Of a DNA stretch of 64,000 nt, positions 29,207 through 40,421 are shown piece after piece (the first letter of the stretch is position 1; the number at the start of each line of letters is the position of its first letter). Position numbers and translations under genes: made by a program. The notes under the pieces were generated by a model. That model had not been told where the DNA came from and ran no database searches. It saw only the letters and a program-made list of their open reading frames with translations. This DNA is from Blastocatellia bacterium. Lineage in GTDB: Bacteria; Acidobacteriota; Blastocatellia; HR10; J050. The stretch spans positions 62,001 to 126,000 of the forward strand of contig JALSQX010000022.1 of the NCBI GenBank assembly GCA_026985075.1. The letters are read 5' to 3'.

Positions 29207-30235
29207 TCATCGCTTTAAATGTAATTTCTCAAGACTGACCATGCGCCGCTCGAGACGGCGCAACCGTTGGGCGAGTTCGGGCAACCGGCGGAACAGAGCC
29301 GAGGCCTTCAACCAGTCGCGGTTGCGGATGGCCGGATAGCCTGAGACGGTCTCGCCCGCGGGAATGGAGTGAGGAATACCTGATTGGGCGGTGGCGACGA
29401 CGTCATCGCCGATAGTGAGGTGACCGGCGGCACCCACTTGCCCGGCGAGGATGACGCGTTTACCCACCTTGGTGCTCCCGGCCAGTCCGACTTGGGCGCA
29501 GAGGAGGCTATCGGCATCGACCGAGCATCCGTGTCCGATTTGGACGAGGTTGTCGATTTTGGTTCCCGATCTGATGCGCGTCTCGCCGATGGCCGCTCGA
29601 TCGATCGTCGCGTGGGCGCCGATCTCTACGTCGTCTTCGATGACCACCCGACCGGCCTGGACGATCTTGTACCATCGCCCGTCTGGTTGCTTGGCATAAC
29701 CGAAGCCATCGCTTCCGATGCAGGCGCCGTTCTGGAGAATCACCCGTTCGCCGAGCCGGCAATACTCCCGGACGACGCAGTGGGAATGGAGGATGGACTG
29801 CCGGCCGATGGTCACGTGAGGATAGATGGTGCAGTGGCCATGGATGATGACCTCATCCCCGATGACGCAGGCTTCGGCGATGATCGTATAGGCTCCGACA
29901 GAGACATTTCGGCCGAGGCGGGTTGAAGGATGAATGACGGCCGTAGGGTGGATGCCCGGCGGGGGCAGGGGCGGCCGGTAAAAGAGTTCCAGAGCGCGGG
30001 CGAACGCCAGGTAGGGATTCTCGTGTCGCAGCGTCGGTCGATCCAGTGGGCCGCATTCGGGGGAGAGAATGATGGCTCCCGCCCGGGTGGTCTGAAGCTG
30101 GGGGGTGTAGACGGGATTGGCCAGGAAGCTGAGTTGATCCGGTCGGGCTTCGGCCAGTGGGGCAATGCCGGTGACCTCGATATCGGCCCCTTCCAGGCGG
30201 GCGCCGATCTTTCGGGCGATCTCAGAGAGTTTCAT
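29207..30235 (-). CDS. lpxD: UDP-3-O-acylglucosamine N-acyltransferase LpxD
   Basis: A 342-residue lipid A enzyme that adds the second hydroxyacyl chain to UDP-3-O-acylglucosamine. The N-terminal uridine-binding domain (1-100) has LSFLANPVY. The left-handed beta-helix hexapeptide repeats run from about 100 to 310, with the catalytic His in NLVQIGHGC and the substrate segment GSDGFGYA. A C-terminal helix follows. It shows that the cell makes lipid A. It is divergent from xerD. Confidence 0.94.
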   Translation of the reverse strand: MKLSEIARKIGARLEGADIEVTGIAPLAEARPDQLSFLANPVYTPQLQTTRAGAIILSPECGPLDRPTLRHENPYLAFARALELFYRPPLPPPGIHPTAVIHPSTRLGRNVSVGAYTIIAEACVIGDEVIIHGHCTIYPHVTIGRQSILHSHCVVREYCRLGERVILQNGACIGSDGFGYAKQPDGRWYKIVQAGRVVIEDDVEIGAHATIDRAAIGETRIRSGTKIDNLVQIGHGCSVDADSLLCAQVGLAGSTKVGKRVILAGQVGAAGHLTIGDDVVATAQSGIPHSIPAGETVSGYPAIRNRDWLKASALFRRLPELAQRLRRLERRMVSLEKLHLKR

Positions 30236-30321
30236 GGGTTGAAATTCAGCCTCACTCGGTGTACGCTTCTCCCCGTTTGACAGAAGACTGTAGCCAACAA
30301 TGGGGGCGGAGTCAAGAGGTT

Positions 30322-31209
30322 ATGGAGCGACGGGATCTCAAACGAGAGTTTCTCAATTACCTCCGGGTAGAGCGCGGGCTGTCGGCGAATACCTTGGCGG
30401 CCTACGCCCGGGACTTGGAGAAATTCGAGTCTTGGTTGAGCGGCGAGCGGGGAAAAGGGATCGCGGCGGCCGAGCGGGGTGATGTCTCGGCGTTCTTGCA
30501 GCAGTTGAGTCGCGGGGGCGCCGAGCCCAGTTCGGTCGCCCGCCAAGCCTCGACCTTACGGCACTTTTACCGGTATCTCGTTGCCGATGGGTTCATCAAG
30601 CGCGATCCCACCGTGGAGATCGAAACGCCGCGGGCGTGGCAGACGTTGCCCAAGTTCCTCACCATCGAGGAGATCGAGCTGTTGTTGAAGCAGCCGGATG
30701 TTTCCTCGGAGGTGGGAGTCCGAGATCGTGCTGTGCTGGAGCTTCTGTATGCTTCGGGACTCAGGGTCTCGGAGATCGCCGGGTTGCGCCTCGCCGATGT
30801 CGATCTCGATCGTGGAGTCGTGACCTGTTTGGGGAAGGGCAGTAAGGAACGCGCCGTGCCCATTGGGCGGTCGGCCATCGGGTGGGTGAGTCGGTATCTC
30901 CCGGTGCGGCAGAAATGGTTAGGGCAGCGGACGTCGTCGTGGTTGTTCATCACTCGGCGCGGGCGCCCACTGAGGCGTCAGATGCTCTGGAAGCGCGTGG
31001 TATGGTATGGGCAGAAGGCTGGTCTCGGCCACGTCACCCCTCACATGTTGCGGCATACGTTTGCCACCCATCTTTTGGAGCACGGGGCGGATCTTCGCTC
31101 GGTTCAATTGATGCTCGGGCACGCTGATGTCTCGACCACCGAAGTCTACACTCACGTGACCGACGAGCGGTTGAGAGAAGTGTATGAGAAGTTTCATCCT
31201 CGGGCGTGA
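30322..31209 (+). CDS. xerD: Tyrosine recombinase XerD
   Basis: A 295-residue recombinase. Catalytic residues: Arg in ASGLRVSEI, Lys in LGKGSKERAVP, HMLRHTFATHLL, His in LGHADVST and Tyr in EVYTHV. The sequence YLRVERGLSANTLAAYARDL at the start is typical of XerD. ATG 30322 has AGAGG before it. With xerC at 12747 both partners of dif recombination are present. Which of the two is XerC and which XerD is by similarity only. Confidence 0.87.
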   Translation: MERRDLKREFLNYLRVERGLSANTLAAYARDLEKFESWLSGERGKGIAAAERGDVSAFLQQLSRGGAEPSSVARQASTLRHFYRYLVADGFIKRDPTVEIETPRAWQTLPKFLTIEEIELLLKQPDVSSEVGVRDRAVLELLYASGLRVSEIAGLRLADVDLDRGVVTCLGKGSKERAVPIGRSAIGWVSRYLPVRQKWLGQRTSSWLFITRRGRPLRRQMLWKRVVWYGQKAGLGHVTPHMLRHTFATHLLEHGADLRSVQLMLGHADVSTTEVYTHVTDERLREVYEKFHPRA

Positions 31210-31229
31210 GGGGACCAGGGCAATGGGAG

Positions 31230-31245
31230 TGATTCACGTGGAACG
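31230..31245 (+). promoter_or_regulatory. Candidate parS centromere site
   Basis: TGATTCACGTGGAACG matches the ParB-binding consensus TGTTYCACGTGRAACA at 13 of 16 positions around a perfect CACGTG core. It is intergenic (xerD-metK) and 2.7 kb from parB. Other CACGTG words in the window lie mainly inside genes and match worse. Confidence 0.5.
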
Positions 31246-31343
31246 TTCGCTTGACACGCTCTCTCTGGTGTGATAGCCTTCGCCGCTCAACCGTGGAGAG
31301 AGATCATCATCGCGAGGAGGAAGGTGCGTTGGCCGGTGGACAT

Positions 31344-33784
<2,441 letters not shown>

Positions 33785-34083
33785 TGGTGGCTGATTGTTT
33801 TTGACCTCAGGCTTTCGTACTATCCCCAGCTCTCCGAGATCGCCTTCAACATTTGTCCTTTATTTGTCCTTTGTGGCGTGATTTGTGCGTTTCGTGGGGA
33901 ATTGAAATATAGCGATATTGCCGTTGCAGGGGTGGGGGTAGAGGGTAGATATATTGCGTCTGATAATAGATGTTATGAAATACACAGCGACAGATCGCCA
34001 CAACCGCACCAACACGCCTTGTCCTCCACCACACACTGATGTATATTAAGTCCTCACAAACAACACACACAGCACGAAGAACG
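33785..34083 (+). other. Gene-free gap between ahcY and the E1-beta gene
   Basis: This 299-base stretch is A+C-rich near its end and A+T-rich in the middle. It holds a short direct repeat (TTTGTCCTTT and ATTTGTCCTTT at about 33850) and copy 5 of the repeated element at 33947-33966. No ORF or hairpin terminator is convincing. It should contain the end of the metK-ahcY transcript and the promoter of the E1-beta operon, but no strong -35/-10 pair was found. Confidence 0.5.
33947..33966 (+). repeat. Post-stop-type element copy 5 (ahcY-E1-beta gap)
   Basis: TTGCGTCTGATAA on the strand of ahcY, 163 bases after its stop. It has the same TGCGTCTGATAA core as copy 1. Confidence 0.5.
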
Positions 34084-35067
34084 ATGCCCAGCCTCACTTA
34101 TCTCCAAGCCATACGCCAAGCCATCATCGACGAGATGAACCGAGACTCATCCGTGCTCCTGCTTGGCGAGGACATTGCCCGCTATGGTGGCGCTTTCAAG
34201 CTGACCGAAGGACTCGTCGAGATCTACGGCGCCAGTCGCATCGTTGATACTCCGATTACCGAAGCTGGCTTGATTGGCGCTGCCGCCGGCGCCGCTCTCA
34301 TGGGGTTGCGGCCCGTCGTCGAGATGCAGTTCATCGATTTCATCTCCTGTGGGTTCAACCAGCTCACCAATTTGGTCGCGAAGTTCTGCTACCGTACGGG
34401 CAAACCGCTTCCCCTCGTTGTTCGCGGGCCGGCTGGCGCCGGAGTGAGTGCTGGTCCCTTTCATTCCCAGAGCCCCGAAGCCTATTTTCTGCACACTCCG
34501 GGATTGAAGATCATCGCTCCGGCCACGCCATCTGACGCTATGGGCCTGCTCAAGGCGGCCATTCGCGACCCGAATCCGGTCATCTATCTCGAGTATAAGC
34601 GGCTCTATCGAAGGTTGAGAGAAACCATCCCCTCGGATCGGATGGACGACATCGTTCCCATTGGTGAGGCCACGGTGAGAAGACGCGGCGATGACATCAC
34701 CGTTCTCACTTATGGGCAGATGGTTCACCTGTGTCTTGAGGCTGCCCAACAACTTGAAGTCAGCGATGATATCAAATTGGAAATAATAGACTTACGTAGC
34801 ATTCGGCCACTTGACGAGCAAACCATTCTCGCTTCGGTCAGACGGACCAATAAAGTCATGGTCGTTCACGAGCCGACCCGCATTGGTGGACCGGCCGGAG
34901 AGATCATCGCTCGGATCAACGAACTCGCTTTCGACTATTTAGATGGACCCATTCTCAGGGTCACGGCAAAGGATACTCCTGTACCTTACAGTTCGCCTCT
35001 GGAGGAGGCTTATTTGCCTCGGGTGGTCGATATTGTTGATGCTGCCCGGTGGCTGGCGCATTTTTAA
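34084..35067 (+). CDS. 2-oxoacid dehydrogenase E1 component, beta subunit
   Basis: A 327-residue transketolase-like subunit: LGEDIARYGGAFKLTEGL, DTPITEAGLIGAAAGAALMGLRPVVEMQFIDF, FHSQSPEAYFLHTPGLKI and DLRSIRPLDEQTI are standard for pyruvate or branched-chain dehydrogenase E1-beta. It would bind ThDP together with an alpha subunit. No alpha subunit gene is adjacent: ahcY lies upstream. ATG 34084 starts the conserved MPSLTYLQAI. The E2 gene begins 19 bases later. Confidence 0.92.
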   Translation: MPSLTYLQAIRQAIIDEMNRDSSVLLLGEDIARYGGAFKLTEGLVEIYGASRIVDTPITEAGLIGAAAGAALMGLRPVVEMQFIDFISCGFNQLTNLVAKFCYRTGKPLPLVVRGPAGAGVSAGPFHSQSPEAYFLHTPGLKIIAPATPSDAMGLLKAAIRDPNPVIYLEYKRLYRRLRETIPSDRMDDIVPIGEATVRRRGDDITVLTYGQMVHLCLEAAQQLEVSDDIKLEIIDLRSIRPLDEQTILASVRRTNKVMVVHEPTRIGGPAGEIIARINELAFDYLDGPILRVTAKDTPVPYSSPLEEAYLPRVVDIVDAARWLAHF

Positions 35068-35086
35068 TCACGAGGAGGGAGTAAAG

Positions 35087-36778
35087 ATGAGAGTTGACGT
35101 GGTGATGCCGCAGATGGGCGAGAGCATTGCTGAGGGGACGATCAGCAAGTGGCTCAAGCAGGTGGGCGATGTGGTCAAGCGGGATGAACCGTTGCTGGAG
35201 ATTTCCACCGACAAGGTGGATGCCGAGGTTCCCTCTCCGGCCGAAGGGCGGCTGGTCGAGATCCGCTATCGCGAAGGCGACACCGTCCCGGTCAATACCC
35301 CCATCGCCGTCATTGACACGGAGGCCGCAGAAGCTGTGGTAACGGCTGGGCCTGCGTCGCCCGAGCAACCGGCAGAGCACGCGCCTCCGCCGGCCGAGCC
35401 GGAAGAGGCCCCCGCCGCAGCAGAGACCGGTGCCCAGAGAGTTGACGTGGTGATGCCGCAGATGGGCGAGAGCATTGCTGAGGGGACGATCAGCAAGTGG
35501 CTCAAGCAGGTGGGCGATGTGGTCAAGCGGGATGAACCGTTGCTGGAGATTTCCACCGACAAGGTGGATGCCGAGGTTCCCTCTCCGGCCGAAGGGCGGC
35601 TGGTCGAGATCCGCTATCGCGAAGGCGACACCGTCCCGGTCAATACCCCCATCGCCGTCATTGAGGTCGTTGCCGGCGTCCCCGAAGCCGAAGGAGCAGC
35701 AGGCCCAAAGGTCGTTCGCGTGGAACCCTCTGACTCTGGGCTCCGTCGAATCGCTCCGTCAACTCCCGGTCGTGGCGCCGCCCGCAGGGATCGCGTTCCA
35801 GCAGTGGCTGGTGCCGGCGCCATCGAGTCGCCCGAAGACCGAAGGCGTCGCCTTTCATCACCGCTGGTGCGGCGGTTGGCTGCAGAACACGGGATCAACC
35901 TCAGCGAGATCGCCGGCACCGGGCTTTCTGGACGAGTGACGAAAAAGGATATCCTCGCCGCCATTGAGAGACGGCGCGCGGCCGGAGTTGGCCGGCCAGA
36001 GGTTGTGCCCATTCCTCCTGCTGCTGCGGTGCCCTCCCCTGCTCCCATGGAGATCCCGGCCTACGAGCCCGGAGAGCCCGTTGAGATCGTTCCCATGACG
36101 CCTATGCGCAAGACGATCGCCGAGCGAATGGTCCTCAGTCGGCGTACATCGGCCCATGTGACCACCGTGTTCGAGGTCGATATGACCCGGGTCATGCACG
36201 CGCGCGACGCCCTCAAAGGTGAGTTTCTGGATCGACATGGCGTGCGATTAACGCCGCTGGCTTTCATCGCCCAGGCGTGCATTGATGCGCTCAAGAAATT
36301 CCCCATCTTCAATGCTTCCATCTCCGGGGAGAACATCGTCTACAAGAAGAACATCAACCTGGGCATTGCAGTGGCTCTCGATTGGGGACTCATCGTCCCG
36401 GTGATCAAGCAAGCCGATGAGAAGAGTCTACTCGGGCTGGCCAAAGCTATCCAGGATCTGGCCGATCGAGCTCGACGCAAGGAATTGAAACCGGAGGAGG
36501 TGAAAGGCGGCACCTTCACCATCACCAATCCGGGGATCTTCGGCAGCTTGTTCGGAACGCCAATCATCAACCAGCCGCAGGTGGCCATCCTGGGAGTGGG
36601 ATCGATTCACAAGAGACCCGTGGTCATCGAAGGCGACGCCATCGCCGTTCGATCGATGGCCTATCTTTCGCTCTCGTTCGACCATCGCCTCATCGACGGG
36701 GCCCTCGGCGACCAGTTCATGGCCCATATCAAACGGTGGCTGGAATCGCTGGACGGAGGACAGTCCACCCGGAGTTAA
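35087..36778 (+). CDS. 2-oxoacid dehydrogenase E2 (dihydrolipoyl acyltransferase) with two lipoyl domains
   Basis: A 563-residue E2. Two lipoyl domains (about residues 1-77 and 117-193), each with the modified Lys in EISTDKVDAEVP, are separated by a Pro/Ala/Glu-rich linker. A peripheral subunit-binding domain (about 265-300, SPLVRRLAAEHGINLSEIAGTGLSGRVTK) and the catalytic core follow, with the active-site SFDHRLIDGA near the end. The two lipoyl domains are identical over 228 bp of DNA. GAGGAGGGAG precedes ATG 35087. The motif MPQMGESIAEGTISKWLK is shared by pyruvate and 2-oxoglutarate E2 of actinobacterial type; the substrate is not decided. Confidence 0.93.
   Translation: MRVDVVMPQMGESIAEGTISKWLKQVGDVVKRDEPLLEISTDKVDAEVPSPAEGRLVEIRYREGDTVPVNTPIAVIDTEAAEAVVTAGPASPEQPAEHAPPPAEPEEAPAAAETGAQRVDVVMPQMGESIAEGTISKWLKQVGDVVKRDEPLLEISTDKVDAEVPSPAEGRLVEIRYREGDTVPVNTPIAVIEVVAGVPEAEGAAGPKVVRVEPSDSGLRRIAPSTPGRGAARRDRVPAVAGAGAIESPEDRRRRLSSPLVRRLAAEHGINLSEIAGTGLSGRVTKKDILAAIERRRAAGVGRPEVVPIPPAAAVPSPAPMEIPAYEPGEPVEIVPMTPMRKTIAERMVLSRRTSAHVTTVFEVDMTRVMHARDALKGEFLDRHGVRLTPLAFIAQACIDALKKFPIFNASISGENIVYKKNINLGIAVALDWGLIVPVIKQADEKSLLGLAKAIQDLADRARRKELKPEEVKGGTFTITNPGIFGSLFGTPIINQPQVAILGVGSIHKRPVVIEGDAIAVRSMAYLSLSFDHRLIDGALGDQFMAHIKRWLESLDGGQSTRS
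35089..35664 (+). repeat. Perfect 228-bp direct repeat inside the E2 gene
   Basis: Bases 35089-35316 and 35437-35664 (offset 348) appear identical at every position, including synonymous sites. Each unit codes one lipoyl domain. Confidence 0.9.
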
Positions 36779-36825
36779 TCTCGATTGCGGTGGCAAACCG
36801 AAAGGGACAAACGGAACGTCGCTCG

Positions 36826-37980
36826 ATGAGAGCGGGGATTGAGCGCCGGGTCAGTGCCAGATCACCAGATCCACTGCGGCCTCACCGTGTCCTTCACGTT
36901 TACAGGCTCGGCTGGGTGAGCTATGGAGATGGTCTCCGGCTGCAGGCTTTCCTGGTCGGTGCGAGGAGGGCTGGAGAGATCCCCGACACGCTCCTGCTCC
37001 TCCAGCACTTCCCGGTCATCACGCTGGGACGAGGGGCGACGCGAGAGGAGGTGCTCGCCGATGAACGACGTCTGGCCGACCTCGAAATTGAGCTCTTCGA
37101 GACGAACCGGGGCGGAAGGGTGACCTATCACGGGCCGGGCCAGCTGGTCGTTTATCCCATCCTGAATCTGGCACCCTCTCGCCGCGATGCGCATCGGTAT
37201 CTGAGAGACTTGGAAGAAGTGGTTCTTCGTACGCTGCGCGATGTGGGGTTGGATGGGCGACGCCTTCCCGGTTTGACCGGCGTCTGGGTTGGCGATAAAA
37301 AGATCGCCGCCATCGGCGTTCACCTCTCCCATTGGATCACCAGCCATGGGGTGGCCCTCAACGTCAACAATGAGACGAGTCCTTTCCATAAGCTGATCAT
37401 TCCCTGCGGGTTAAGTCACGACAGATACAGTGTGACATCAATTAAAGAAGAACTTCAACACGAGGTAAGTTGGTCGCTGATCGAAGAGCGCTTCATCAGT
37501 CACTTCGGGGAGGTGTTCGACTGCGGGCCCATCATCAGGTCGCCCGAGACTCAGAGCGTCCAAGTCATTGTGATGAGCGTCCCGGACAGGCGCATCCTGC
37601 TTCTGAAGCGGAACCCGGCCCACGGCGATTTCTGGCAACCGGTGACCGGTTTCTTGGAACCCGGCGAATCCCCCGCCGAGGCGGCTTCCAGGGAACTCGA
37701 GGAAGAAACGGGTCTCGTCGGTCGACCACAGAGCTTGAACCACGAGCAAAGCTTCCTGCTCGACCCCTGGCAGGTGGGAAGGGGGAACCTACAGCGACCG
37801 GCCATCCACCGTGAATATTCGTTCCTCCTGACCGTGCCCAGTCCCCCGCCTCGGCTCCGGATCGATCCTGGTCAACATGCGACAGCGGGGTGGTTCACCA
37901 TCGAAGAAGCCACCAGGCGGGTGAGATGGGATAGCACCCGCCGAGCACTCCGCCGGGTGGCTCACCTGGCCGTGCAATAG
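36826..37980 (+). CDS. lipB: LipB octanoyltransferase fused to a Nudix hydrolase
   Basis: A 384-residue two-domain protein. Residues about 20-235 are LipB, which moves octanoate from acyl carrier protein to lipoyl domains: RGGRVTYHGPGQLVVYP, Lys in DKKIAAIG, and the acyl-carrying Cys in IIPCGLS. Residues about 240-380 are a Nudix domain with GFLEPGESPAEAASRELEEETGL (the GX5EX7REUXEEXGU box). Its surroundings (ILLLKRN, DFWQPVTG, REYSFLL) resemble NudB dihydroneopterin triphosphatase. ATG 36826 is a best guess: the frame is open to 36736, overlapping E2. It follows E2, its likely substrate partner. A short A+T-rich patch lies at about 37415-37465, near the domain junction. Confidence 0.9.
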   Translation: MRAGIERRVSARSPDPLRPHRVLHVYRLGWVSYGDGLRLQAFLVGARRAGEIPDTLLLLQHFPVITLGRGATREEVLADERRLADLEIELFETNRGGRVTYHGPGQLVVYPILNLAPSRRDAHRYLRDLEEVVLRTLRDVGLDGRRLPGLTGVWVGDKKIAAIGVHLSHWITSHGVALNVNNETSPFHKLIIPCGLSHDRYSVTSIKEELQHEVSWSLIEERFISHFGEVFDCGPIIRSPETQSVQVIVMSVPDRRILLLKRNPAHGDFWQPVTGFLEPGESPAEAASRELEEETGLVGRPQSLNHEQSFLLDPWQVGRGNLQRPAIHREYSFLLTVPSPPPRLRIDPGQHATAGWFTIEEATRRVRWDSTRRALRRVAHLAVQ

Positions 37981-37985
37981 AACGC

Positions 37986-40340
37986 ATGCCCTGGAGAATC
38001 TATCGTTACATCATCAAGGAGATCATCCCTTACTTTGTTCTCACCTTCCTCATTGCCACGGCGATTATCTTCTCCCAGGAGGTCGGTCGATTCGCCGAAT
38101 TATTTGTGAAGCGAAATGTTCCGCCAGTGCTCGTTCGGACGCTCCTGATCTCGCTGCTCACCCGCATTTCCATCATCACGCTCCCCGTTTCTTTGCTGAC
38201 CGGTATCTTCTTGGCGCTGGCCCGCCTGTCGAGCGACAATGAGGTCCTCAGCCTGTTGGCCAGTGGAATGAGTCGGCGACAGCTCCTCATTCCGTTGATG
38301 CTCATTTCTGGGGCCGTCTCGTCGTTGCTGGGTTTCATCACTCTGAAAGAGCTCCCGGATTCGGCGGCCCAGTTCCGACGGATCCGCGGTGAACTGCTCG
38401 TTCAAGGCATCCGCACTCAGGTGAGACCACGGGTCTTCGACACCCGTTTCCTCCATCGCGTTCTGTACATCCGGGAGATCGACCGGCAGACCGACGTCTG
38501 GAAAGGAGTGTTCATCGCCTCCACCGAGGGTGGCGATCTGGTTCTGATGACCGGCGAGCGTGGCGTCTTGGTTTTGGGCGAGGAGCCGTCCAGCTCGCAG
38601 CTGCACCTGTTCAATGGCGTTGTCCATCGGCTGGAGAGGAACGAGGACGGGGAACTGGTATACCATCTGGAAGCTTTCTCATCGCACCACGTTCGTTTTG
38701 ATCCGCGCTCGTCCGAAGCCGAGAAATTCAAAGTGGAGTTCAAACAGAAGCCACCGGCGGTCACCGAGCGTCCTCTGAGGGAGCTCCTCAGAATACCCCC
38801 GGAGCGGGAGATGCTGTATGTTAAAGCTCGCGTGGAAGCGGGAAGGCGACTTGCTATTCCGCTCGCCTGCCTGTTATTCGCTCCCTTAGGTTTAGCGCTG
38901 GGCATCGTTCCCCGTGCGGCCGGTCGGTCGGCGGGATTCATCGTGAGCATAATTCTGGCCACCATCTACTATCTGCTGCTCTTCGCCGGAGAGCATCTTG
39001 CCCGCGCCAGGCTCGTTCCTCCATTTTCGGCCATGTGGCTGGCTGACGCCGTGTTCGCCGGTATCGGGCTGATCGGCATGCGGGAGCGACCTATTTTTGG
39101 TGGGTGGCAACACCTGCTCGCCGAAGTGGCCCAACGGACGACGGCCCTCCTTCACCGAGTACGCCGACCGAGGGAGAGAGAGGAAGCAATGATCAAGGTG
39201 ACGGTGAGAAAGAGCAAGGCGGGGTGGATCTTGCCCGTGCGACTCATCGACCGTTACCTGGCTGGTGGGTTCCTGCGTTACTTCGGCCTCGCCATGTTCG
39301 CTCTGTGGCTCATCTTCATGGTATTCACTCTGTTTGAACTCGCCCCCGATATCATCAAGCATGGTATCGGCGCGCGATACGTAGCGGAGTATTTCGCCTT
39401 TCTCTCCCCACAGGTTCTCCAGGCTCTGAGTCCGCCGTGTGCTCTCATCGCATCGCTCTTGGTGATGAGCATTCTCACCCAGCGCAACGAAGTGCTCGCT
39501 CTCAAGGCGAGCGGGATCAGCACCTATCGGATTTCCCTTCCCGTGTTGGCCCTTTGCGCCATCTTGGTCGGGCTCATGACGGCATGGGCCACCTGGGTTG
39601 TCCCCCCCGCAAACCAGCATCAGGACAGGCTCCGGTTTTATATCAAGAAGGGACGATTCCCCCAACCGATTGAACTCTCGCCTATGCCATTTATCGGTGG
39701 CCACTGGATGTATGGCCTCCAGGCCCGGATCTTCCACTTCGATGCCTTCGATCCCGCTTACGATGAGTTTCGCAATCTCCTCATCCTGGACATAGACGAA
39801 TCGAATATGTCTATTCGCCGCCGAATCGAGGCTCCCAGGGCGAGGTGGAATGATGAGCAGGGGCGCTGGATTCTGGATTCCGCACGGGTGTGGACATTCA
39901 GCGGGAGCGAGATGATCAACGGCGAAACTCGGAAGGTGTATCGGCTGGCCCTGGAGGAAACTCCTGCTTACTTTAAGAAATACGTCAAAAAACCAGCATA
40001 TATGTCGGCGAGCGCGCTCGCCGCTCACATTCGTGAACTCGCCCGACAGGGAGTTGACGTCACCGAATTGCGAGTCGCCCGGCAACGTAAACTGGCTCTG
40101 GCCTGGGCTTGTCTGGCGATGGGGCTGGTGGGCGTTCCCTTCGGGCTCTCTGCTGGCCGACGGGGTGCACTTTTTGGAGCGAGTGTAGCGGTGGTGCTCG
40201 GTGTCATCTATTGGGTCGGATGGGGATTCTTCGCTCAGCTGGGGAAGTATGGGTATGTGGGGGTGGGACTGGCTGGGTGGGGCCCGGTGGGGTTGCTCGC
40301 TGCAATAGGTGTGTATGGGTTGTTCCGTGTGCGAACGTAG
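37986..40340 (+). CDS. Fused LptF-LptG lipopolysaccharide transport permease
   Basis: A 784-residue protein made of two YjgP/YjgQ permeases in a row. Residues 1-395 are LptF-like (LFxxxxFSQEVGRFAELFV, SRRQLLIPLM, ALGIVPRAAGRSAGFI). Residues 402-784 are LptG-like (YLAGGFLRYFGLAMFALW, LKASGISTYRI, and the C-terminal helices AWACLAMGLVGVPFGLSAGRRG). Each half has about six membrane helices around a periplasmic beta-jellyroll. In most bacteria they are two proteins that with LptB pump LPS to the outer membrane. At the junction, ATG 39189 (codon 402) has GAGAGAGGAAG in front and could also start a separate LptG. It lies 5 bases after the LipB-Nudix gene. Confidence 0.92.
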   Translation: MPWRIYRYIIKEIIPYFVLTFLIATAIIFSQEVGRFAELFVKRNVPPVLVRTLLISLLTRISIITLPVSLLTGIFLALARLSSDNEVLSLLASGMSRRQLLIPLMLISGAVSSLLGFITLKELPDSAAQFRRIRGELLVQGIRTQVRPRVFDTRFLHRVLYIREIDRQTDVWKGVFIASTEGGDLVLMTGERGVLVLGEEPSSSQLHLFNGVVHRLERNEDGELVYHLEAFSSHHVRFDPRSSEAEKFKVEFKQKPPAVTERPLRELLRIPPEREMLYVKARVEAGRRLAIPLACLLFAPLGLALGIVPRAAGRSAGFIVSIILATIYYLLLFAGEHLARARLVPPFSAMWLADAVFAGIGLIGMRERPIFGGWQHLLAEVAQRTTALLHRVRRPREREEAMIKVTVRKSKAGWILPVRLIDRYLAGGFLRYFGLAMFALWLIFMVFTLFELAPDIIKHGIGARYVAEYFAFLSPQVLQALSPPCALIASLLVMSILTQRNEVLALKASGISTYRISLPVLALCAILVGLMTAWATWVVPPANQHQDRLRFYIKKGRFPQPIELSPMPFIGGHWMYGLQARIFHFDAFDPAYDEFRNLLILDIDESNMSIRRRIEAPRARWNDEQGRWILDSARVWTFSGSEMINGETRKVYRLALEETPAYFKKYVKKPAYMSASALAAHIRELARQGVDVTELRVARQRKLALAWACLAMGLVGVPFGLSAGRRGALFGASVAVVLGVIYWVGWGFFAQLGKYGYVGVGLAGWGPVGLLAAIGVYGLFRVRT

Positions 40341-40384
40341 GGGTGAGGAAATGGTGGGTGTGTTACCCGTTAGTGTGTTACTTG

Positions 40385-40404
40385 TTATCAGACCCAGATA
40401 AACT
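40385..40404 (-). repeat. Post-stop element copy 3 (after ppdK)
   Basis: On the minus strand CTGGGTCTGATAAC follows 17 bases after the ppdK stop codon and faces the convergent LptF-LptG gene. Confidence 0.55.
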
Positions 40405-40421
40405 TAAGCTCATGACGCCCC

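Noticed and set aside
31246-31343. Possible SAM or SAH riboswitch before metK-ahcY
   Set aside because: A GAGGAGGAAGGTGCG stretch is faintly like the SAH riboswitch core, but the flanking stems and other conserved bases are not present.
33956-33983. A dif-like arrangement (TGATAA, six bases, TTATGA) in the ahcY-E1-beta gap
   Set aside because: The left half is the repeated element found at six other places without the right half, only five bases of the XerD arm match, and dif is expected far from parAB. Too weak to call.
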